Below are positions 58,527 through 64,000 of a stretch of DNA of 64,000 nt, one piece after another; the first letter of the stretch is position 1, and each line of letters begins with the position of its first letter. Below the pieces are notes generated by a model, which worked only from the letters and a program-made list of their open reading frames with translations, did no database searches and was not told the origin of the DNA. The translations under genes and the position numbers were made by a program. This DNA is from Algoriella xinjiangensis (lineage in GTDB: Bacteria; Bacteroidota; Bacteroidia; Flavobacteriales; Weeksellaceae). The stretch is from contig NZ_FOUZ01000007.1 in assembly GCF_900115015.1 (NCBI RefSeq), positions 62,001-126,000 of the forward strand, read 5' to 3'.

Positions 58527-59549
58527 CTACGGTTTATCTATTTCTTCACCATGATTATAACTCGCAAAACGCCCTGTGTCTTTCGGATTTACGATATCAG
58601 TCTCTTTATCACCCCAAGGCCAACCGCCAAATTCTGTACGACGATATTCTTCAAACGCTTCTTGTAACTCTTGTTGGGTATTCATCACAAACGGGCCATA
58701 TGCAGCAACAGGTTCCCCTATAGGCTCACCTTCTAAAATCAATATTTTAGCTTTTTGATCACCATTAGTGATTGTTATTTCTTCGTCACCAGCAAGATCT
58801 GCCAATTGTCTTTGCTGCATGTTGTTTTCCTCAATAGAAATAGTTGAAGTTCCATCATAGAAAAACACAAAACGGTTCATACTTGCAGCAACAGCTGGCA
58901 AAACAAATTTAGTTCCTGGATCCATTTCTACCAAAGCGATTCCAACATGATGATTTTTATCTTTTGCCCAAGAGTTTTCTAAAGGATCTTGTGATTTAAC
59001 ACCATAATATTCCCCTAAAATAACTTTAACGTCAACCTTTCCTCCATTTTCATCAGTTATATGTGCTTCCGGAATTTTTTCACTCCAAAGCATTTTATAA
59101 TTGGGTTCGGTTAATTTCGATTTACTAGGCATGTTTAACCATATTTGAAACAAACGAAATGGATTGTCTTTATCATCATTTAGCAAAGGAAACATTTCAC
59201 CATGTAAAACACCAGAACCTGCACTCATCAATTGGACATCACCGTTTCCATAACGTCCTTTAGAACCTTTAGAATCAAAATGGTCAGCAAAGCCCTCTGC
59301 CGCAATTGTCACAATTTCAAAACCACGATGCGGATGATGAGGAAAACCTGGAATCGTTTCGCCGTGGTACATTCTCCAATCTGCATCTCGATCAAAATCT
59401 TGTCCAATATTCTTTCCTTTTAATAAAGAAGCATCTGGCCCCATCTTTCCATTGCCTTTTGGATACAAATCGTAATGATACGCACTTAAAATAAATGGAT
59501 CACGAACAGGCATTTGACCTACAACTTTTGATATATTTTTAACTTTCAT
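58527..59549 (-). CDS. Pirin family protein
   Basis: 340-residue bicupin. The N-terminal cupin has the pirin metal site HHPHRGFE (H72, H74) and GVLHGEMF (H116, E118); the C-terminal cupin is followed by EEYRRTEFGGWPWG. Bacterial pirins have quercetinase-like or regulatory roles; which applies here is unknown. Slightly longer than the usual 230-300 residues. Single gene in its own unit. Confidence 0.9.
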   Translation of the reverse strand: MKVKNISKVVGQMPVRDPFILSAYHYDLYPKGNGKMGPDASLLKGKNIGQDFDRDADWRMYHGETIPGFPHHPHRGFEIVTIAAEGFADHFDSKGSKGRYGNGDVQLMSAGSGVLHGEMFPLLNDDKDNPFRLFQIWLNMPSKSKLTEPNYKMLWSEKIPEAHITDENGGKVDVKVILGEYYGVKSQDPLENSWAKDKNHHVGIALVEMDPGTKFVLPAVAASMNRFVFFYDGTSTISIEENNMQQRQLADLAGDEEITITNGDQKAKILILEGEPIGEPVAAYGPFVMNTQQELQEAFEEYRRTEFGGWPWGDKETDIVNPKDTGRFASYNHGEEIDKP

Positions 59550-59855
59550 ATTGTTTATTTTTAAATTAATTTCTTATACTATTTACTAGTCAAATTGTAG
59601 ACCACAAGCAATTTACAAACAGTTTTAAATAGTTACCTCCAAGTTACTTAGCGGCATTATTTAACAGAACTCGCTAGCTACAAAAGATATCTGACAGAAT
59701 GTCACTTTAATTTTAATGAAAAACAATATTTATAAATATACCTACATTTAGGGATACTACAGCTCTGCCAAGATTGCTATTTTTGAGTTGAAAGAAATTA
59801 CGAATTAATAAATAAAATTATTTTTACTTGAATAAATTTGTTTATTACCTGATGA
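59550..59855. other. 306-bp intergenic region
   Basis: AT-rich upstream region of the pirin gene and 3' flank of the fatty-acid-hydroxylase-like gene. No exact TAnnTTTG box, no terminator-like hairpin and no credible ORF seen. Confidence 0.5.
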
Positions 59856-60581
59856 CTAAGCTTTATATGTTCCAAATATTCGATCCCAAATAGAGGTATA
59901 AAACCCAAAATTTTTATTTTCGTATAGATGGTGTTGATTATGAAATTTGGTCGTTCCAACAAAGAATAGATCAAAAGAGGAAGGAAAAAACTCACGATTC
60001 AAATGACCAATAGTACCCCAAATGAGATTAATCGTTAAATACAATACAATTGATAAAATAGAGAAATCATAAAAACTAAATAGTGATATCATCATTAAAC
60101 CGAAACCTAAAGTTTCAAAAGGATGTAAAACAAATAGGCTTAAAAAATTGGTACTTGTATGCTCGTGATGTTTTCGATGCAATATTTTGTAAATAAAAGG
60201 TATATGAGCCAAATAGTGAAATATATACATAAACAAATCCATTAAAATTAGTAATCCAATACATTCTAATGCCACACTAAAAAGTGACTTTGATTCGTTT
60301 AAAACAATAAGATTATTTTTCCATAGAACAACGCCAATCAACATCACAAAAGCGTTGCAAATAATGGTTAGTAAACTTATTAAAAAATCGGTTTTATAAA
60401 TAGGATGATTTGTTGGCTGTAATGTCTTTTTGTGGCAGGTTTTTTCAATAAACAGAAATAATAAAATAGAAAATAAAAACAACAAAATATTGACTATAAG
60501 ACTGAAAATGATCCATTCTAGCCAAGAAAATTGTGCCAATAAATGAATATAATGATGCAAAGTATCTGTAATATTATCCAT
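59856..60581 (-). CDS. Fatty-acid hydroxylase / sterol desaturase superfamily membrane enzyme
   Basis: 241 residues with four to five TM helices and the di-iron histidine boxes of the superfamily: HYLAH, then HRKHHEH, then a late HNQHH. The ending WDRIFGTYKA is also typical (W-D-x-x-F-G-T). Oxygen-dependent hydroxylation or desaturation of a lipid or carotenoid-like substrate is expected; the substrate is not readable. Monocistronic. Confidence 0.88.
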   Translation of the reverse strand: MDNITDTLHHYIHLLAQFSWLEWIIFSLIVNILLFLFSILLFLFIEKTCHKKTLQPTNHPIYKTDFLISLLTIICNAFVMLIGVVLWKNNLIVLNESKSLFSVALECIGLLILMDLFMYIFHYLAHIPFIYKILHRKHHEHTSTNFLSLFVLHPFETLGFGLMMISLFSFYDFSILSIVLYLTINLIWGTIGHLNREFFPSSFDLFFVGTTKFHNQHHLYENKNFGFYTSIWDRIFGTYKA

Positions 60582-60615
60582 AAATTTGAGTATATCAACT
60601 CATTCATGTAAATAT

Positions 60616-60780
60616 ATGAAATTCAAAATTATATCCTTAGTTGAAATTGAATTACTGAATGCAGCAGATCCAAAAAAACTTATTAATGATGACTACCGAT
60701 TACATGATTTGAAGTTGTTTTTAGATAATTTAATCCAAAACATAAGTTTTTTCATCCATCAATTTTTCAGTATTATTTGA
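60616..60780 (+). CDS. Possible small ORF or gene fragment
   Basis: 54 codons from the ATG at 60616. The middle part (SLVEIELLNAADPKKLINDDYRLHDL) has protein-like amino-acid use, but the 3' end overlaps the convergent lipoprotein gene by 51 bp and no promoter or terminator belongs to it. It could be the remnant of a longer gene; low confidence. Confidence 0.2.
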   Translation: MKFKIISLVEIELLNAADPKKLINDDYRLHDLKLFLDNLIQNISFFIHQFFSII

Positions 60781-61245
60781 CTGATTTTGTCTTGAATTTT
60801 TATATTCAATTAATCTAAAAGTTACTTTTTTCACATTTTTATCAACACGCAACTTATTATTCATTTGATAATTATAACCCGTAACTAATGCTAACTCTTT
60901 GCCCGCAATGCTTTTTATGTAAATATTATAGTTTACAATAAGTTCATCATCTTTCATCATCTTTTCTATCACGCGTTTTCCTAAAATTCGAGGACCTAAT
61001 CCACCTGAATTATACCAACCTTGAACTGAAAAATCAATTTGATTACGCGATTTATTCGTCATCTCAATTTGATGCTCGAAAACTTTATCCGAATTGACTA
61101 AGATTATTTTTTGTCCTTTAACATTTCCTAAACTATCCAAAATATTAACCTTTTCTGACTGCCGTTTTGTTGCTGTTAGCGTTATTTTATTGCTATTACA
61201 ACTCCATAAAAAGAGTAAAAAAAGCATGTATAAAAGTGTTTTCAT
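60730..61245 (-). CDS. Predicted lipoprotein of unknown function
   Basis: 171 residues: signal peptide with lipobox LFLWSC (C16), then a single strand-rich domain with VNSDKVFEHQIEMTNKS, GWYNSGGLGPRILGKR and a long central strand region, ending in a polar Asn/Gln/Lys tail. No family recognised. It starts 1 bp after the 119-residue gene and so shares its message. Confidence 0.65.
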   Translation of the reverse strand: MKTLLYMLFLLFLWSCNSNKITLTATKRQSEKVNILDSLGNVKGQKIILVNSDKVFEHQIEMTNKSRNQIDFSVQGWYNSGGLGPRILGKRVIEKMMKDDELIVNYNIYIKSIAGKELALVTGYNYQMNNKLRVDKNVKKVTFRLIEYKNSRQNQSNNTEKLMDEKTYVLD

Positions 61246-61246
61246 T

Positions 61247-61606
61247 TTAATCTATTTTATAGCCTGCACAATGACCTGCAATTTCTGCAAATAGCCCTTT
61301 CAATTTATTTAAATAAGTTGTTTGATCCATCAGGTAAACAGTCACTTTCTCTTCTACTCCTTGATGAATATAAGTATGAAGCTCTCCTTGATCTTCATCT
61401 AAGATAATTTTAAAAACAGTCCCATCCTTTTTATTTCTTGCCGAAAAAATAGGATTTGCATCACGCATTGGATCTCCATTTGAAAAAATAGTTTTAAAAT
61501 ATGGAAACTCCCACACAGCAGCAGGATCTATTTCTTTAAACGAGAGAAGCGCATAATTTTCTAAAGCATCATAAACAAGATTTTGTTGCATATAATTACC
61601 CTCCAT
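61247..61606 (-). CDS. Hypothetical protein
   Basis: 119 residues, no signal peptide: NLVYDALENYALLSF near the start, PYFKTIFSNGDPMRDANPIFSARN in the middle, CAGYKID at the end. Family not recognised. Its ATG overlaps the stop of the DUF4274 gene (shared A and T), and it is followed after 1 bp by a lipoprotein gene, so all three are one operon. Confidence 0.6.
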   Translation of the reverse strand: MEGNYMQQNLVYDALENYALLSFKEIDPAAVWEFPYFKTIFSNGDPMRDANPIFSARNKKDGTVFKIILDEDQGELHTYIHQGVEEKVTVYLMDQTTYLNKLKGLFAEIAGHCAGYKID

Positions 61607-62503
61607 TATATATTAAACCTCAAATGATTTGATGAAAAAAGAAGACCATTTCCACTGTATGGCTTTTGGCTTAATTCACCCACATCCGATACTCCTTTTA
61701 GATCATCAAACAATTCTTGAATAACTGCTGTTCGTTGAAAACCACTTAAAGTATGTGCAATGATCGTATCACTCATACAGACTAATTTTTTATTTGGATG
61801 ACCTGCACAAATTTTACTTCCTGTCTCCCAATCCCAAACCATCCATTCCCAACCATAATTTTTCACCAAAGCCTCTAACCAGAGGAAACTTAAATTTTCT
61901 AATTTAAGTTTCCCTGAATCCTTTCCCATCCAGTATTTAACAGCTTGTTCAAGCGTGTGAAGTAATTCTTTAACTGAAGAGTCTACATAAGTCAACTTAC
62001 TTTGATCAATAATGGTGTAAGCATTCTTTATTTTCTTTTCAATGCTTTTACTTTCTTTATCATTTGGATAACGAAGAAATGCAAATTCACAGTCAATACG
62101 AGAAAACGTTATCCCTCCATTTTTTTTTTTGCATTTCTATTGGAATACAAATCGTATTGGTAGTGGGACTTAAAAAAACTTCAGTAGGATCAAATGAAAA
62201 ATTCTCTAGTTGATAAAAGCCCGATAAAAAATTATGTTCAATCAATTTTATCAATTTATAATCTTCGGAATCAGCTACTACATGATTACAATAATAATCA
62301 GGTTGCAAATACCAATATAAACAAAGCGCAGTTCAGCGATCGCATGTTGGCTGCTCCGCTAACCATAGCAAGGGTGCTAGTCCATAATTATAATTTTGAA
62401 CAAATTGATGCCATTCTTCCGTAGTTAATTTTTGAAATTTTCCAGTGCCTTCTAAAGCAGCATGAACTCTATTTTTATTCTTTTTTGTAAATATTATTTC
62501 CAT
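61606..62503 (-). pseudogene. Broken DUF4274-domain gene (nonsense codon 57 plus A11 frameshift)
   Basis: On the minus strand an ATG at 62503 opens MEIIFTKKNKNRVHAALEGT... The DUF4274 signature region reads QPTCDR-stop-TALCLYWYLQPDYY: TGA at 62335-62333 (codon 57) stands where the family has Gly or similar (CDxGTAL). The frame continues to an A11 run (T11 at 62120-62130) after IPIEMQ. With ten A it would read QKKNGGITFSRIDCEFAFL and continue in the frame that ends in FSSNHLRFNI at 61606. With eleven it hits TGA within 11 codons (VFSY-stop). About 298 codons when repaired. Confidence 0.75.
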
Positions 62504-62715
62504 TGGGACTTAATTTAAAAATTAGTACAATGTCTTAGCAAATTAGCAAGAAACTATACAAATTAACTGAAAGTTTTAAAAGCATCAAATCGCCGAAAAT
62601 AGCTATTTTTAGATTGTATAAATTTATGTTATTTAGCAGAAGTAAAATATTCTTAAGTCAATTAAAAGTATCGTTTCAAATATTATCTAAAATTTAATTA
62701 TTTAAAAAGAAAAAC

Positions 62716-63084
62716 ATGAACGTTTCAGAAAAAATACATCACGAAATTTACAATTTAGTAACCGATTTTTTAAATACCGTAAATAAAAAAGATAAAGTCA
62801 AATTATTAGCGAAATTTGAAGTCACTGATGATATGTTTGAGGAGATTTTAGAGTATTTAGACTACATCGGAGAACTGAATTTATCGTCACTTCCTTACAA
62901 AAAAACGATAAATCACAACATCGTCAATAAACCTATTTTCAATATCGATTGTATGAATGATGGCGGATATATTGTGGAATGCAACACAATGAATTTTGGT
63001 AAGGAAACAGAAATTGTGCTGCAATGTGAAGTAGATTTTCAAGATGGAACATACAAATTGACACTTCCTTTATTTAAATCTTAA
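62716..63084 (+). CDS. Hypothetical protein
   Basis: 122 residues, cytoplasmic: an N-terminal helical half (EKIHHEIYNLVTDFLNTVNK) and a strand-rich C-terminal half with IFNIDCMNDGGYIVECNT and EIVLQCEVDFQDG. I do not recognise the family with confidence. Lone gene after a 212-bp spacer holding only a small AAAATAGCTATTTT palindrome (62597-62610). Confidence 0.55.
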   Translation: MNVSEKIHHEIYNLVTDFLNTVNKKDKVKLLAKFEVTDDMFEEILEYLDYIGELNLSSLPYKKTINHNIVNKPIFNIDCMNDGGYIVECNTMNFGKETEIVLQCEVDFQDGTYKLTLPLFKS

Positions 63085-63327
63085 AATGATGGCTGTTAGT
63101 TTTGAAACAATAAAAAATCATCATGAATAAATCTATTTTTCGGAACGAATGAAAAAAGATTGCGGCAAGAAGCAGATGAAGAAATAATCTTTTTAAAATC
63201 AAAACCGATGCAATTCCGTTTTTAGTTTACAATTATAAAATACTGAATCAAAGAATAATATACAAGTAATTTTTACACTGAAATAAATTTTTTAAAGTAA
63301 ATTGTATTACCTAAAAATAAATCACAC

Positions 63328-64000
63328 ATGCTACGCTACACGCTCCTACTTTTCAGTTTTTCTTTCCATATTGTTTGTTTTGGACAGACAAAAGATGAAA
63401 TGATAAAAAGCATTGCCGATTCGAAAAAGAGTATGGAAACGCTAATTAAAATGACTGGTTTGGAGATTCGATTAGAATCTAACAGCAAAGCTTTTGATCC
63501 TGAAGATAATTTCAATTTTCGCGAAATACCGAGCTCAAAAGATAAAAATAGTCTTGATTCAACATTAAACCGTTATTTTTCTAATCTCTATGTTGGTGGA
63601 GCAATAATGCCGCCGTACAATTTTATTTCGCTCAAAAAAGATGAAAATGAACTGATTAAAATTTTGGGAGTTGACAATTTTTATTTCCACGATCGCAACA
63701 ATAAATACCCAAAAATGACGCCTGTCAAATTCATATTTCTTGATAAAACAGAACAAGACAGCAAAGGTCTTTTTGAAACTGCGGAAACATTGAAAGAAAA
63801 ATACGGCAAAAAAGAACCCGAAGGTTATTACTCGGATATAGATAGCACCAAATTGGATGATGCCGACAAATATTTGCTAACAGAAAGTAGTTCATTTTAC
63901 CAAGAATATAAAGTAAAAATGAAGAAACCTATCGCTGCCGTTGTGATGGATATTGAGTTTCCGATAAAAGGAAGTAGCGTCCAAAATATCTCGAACGACC
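63328..64000 (+). CDS. Exported protein of unknown function (3' end outside window)
   Basis: The frame from the ATG at 63328 stays open to the last base, 224 codons. Signal peptide MLRYTLLLFSFSFHIVCFG with likely cleavage before QTKDEM. The mature part is Lys/Asp/Ser-rich with possible structured segments (FSNLYVGGAIMPPYNF, TPVKFIFLDKTEQ, KPIAAVVMDIEFPI). No family recognised. The 243 bp before it (63085-63327) hold no credible gene. Confidence 0.7.
   Translation, partial: MLRYTLLLFSFSFHIVCFGQTKDEMIKSIADSKKSMETLIKMTGLEIRLESNSKAFDPEDNFNFREIPSSKDKNSLDSTLNRYFSNLYVGGAIMPPYNFISLKKDENELIKILGVDNFYFHDRNNKYPKMTPVKFIFLDKTEQDSKGLFETAETLKEKYGKKEPEGYYSDIDSTKLDDADKYLLTESSSFYQEYKVKMKKPIAAVVMDIEFPIKGSSVQNISND

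Noticed and set aside
62194..62424. Plus-strand 76-codon frame opposite the DUF4274 pseudogene
   Set aside because: The minus strand carries the recognisable DUF4274 signature across the same bases, so this is a shadow.
62597..62610. Palindrome AAAATAGCTATTTT as terminator or operator
   Set aside because: AT-rich 14-mer easily expected by chance in such sequence; no gene end or -7 box fits it.

Overview
The window is low-GC (about one third G+C by eye) chromosomal DNA of a member of the Bacteroidota, class Flavobacteriia. The evidence is: an alternative complex III operon; TAnnTTTG-type promoter elements instead of sigma-70 -10 boxes; outer-membrane beta-barrel proteins with carboxypeptidase-regulatory-like N-termini; a TamB/TamL pair; a DnaG primase whose zinc ligands are replaced; and the ftsX-DUF3098-uppP-truB block. 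A Weeksellaceae genus (Empedobacter/Chryseobacterium-like) is my guess, not a demonstrated assignment. I see no tRNA, rRNA, CRISPR array, prophage or transposase. Most transcription units end in compact, often bidirectional hairpin terminators.

Layout. 1-4.6 kb: tail of an outer-membrane barrel gene, then 2-oxoglutarate dehydrogenase odhA-odhB (minus). 4.7-8.6 kb: an orphan histidine kinase, then the minus-strand block rsmA-mgtE-GyrI-like protein. 8.7-11.5 kb: ftsX-DUF3098-uppP-truB (division, cell-wall lipid carrier recycling, tRNA modification). 11.5-14.7 kb: an alpha/beta hydrolase with an AraC regulator, then an acetate/succinate CoA-transferase. 14.8-16.6 kb: two lipoproteins and a glutathionylspermidine-synthase-like ATP-grasp enzyme, which I read as a YgiB/YgiC-type pair. 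17-18.6 kb: a DUF4240 gene overlapping a membrane-protein gene. 18.7-25.2 kb: sucD, an LpxD-type acyltransferase, a double-META lipoprotein, dnaG, an RlpA-like protein and small genes.

25.2-33.9 kb is the six-gene alternative complex III operon (actA-F, minus), a quinol:cytochrome c / electron acceptor oxidoreductase. It is bracketed at some distance by two paralogous ~100-residue proteins. 34.3-40.2 kb has small secreted proteins, a solitary ccoG, an AraC regulator and a patatin-like lipase. 40.4-52 kb is envelope biology: an outer-membrane beta-barrel receptor with a striking 5' hairpin arrangement, an exported glutaminase, giant TamB with an internal tandem repeat, and TamL. 52-60.6 kb has katG, a candidate small RNA, a broken DUF6620-like gene, a secreted WG-like protein, a GNAT acetyltransferase, DoxX/SRPBCC, pirin and a fatty-acid-hydroxylase-type membrane enzyme. 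60.7-64 kb is a poorly characterised accessory patch with a broken DUF4274 gene (nonsense codon plus an A11-tract frameshift) and a new signal-peptide protein running off the window.

Common themes are central carbon/respiratory metabolism (odhAB, sucD, CoA-transferase, act operon) and outer-membrane assembly (TamB/TamL, barrels, LpxD). The most unusual signals are the pair of mutually exclusive hairpins that can bury the start codon at 40.43 kb, the G-depleted candidate small RNA at 54.6 kb, the two decayed or phase-variable genes, and the zinc-less primase.
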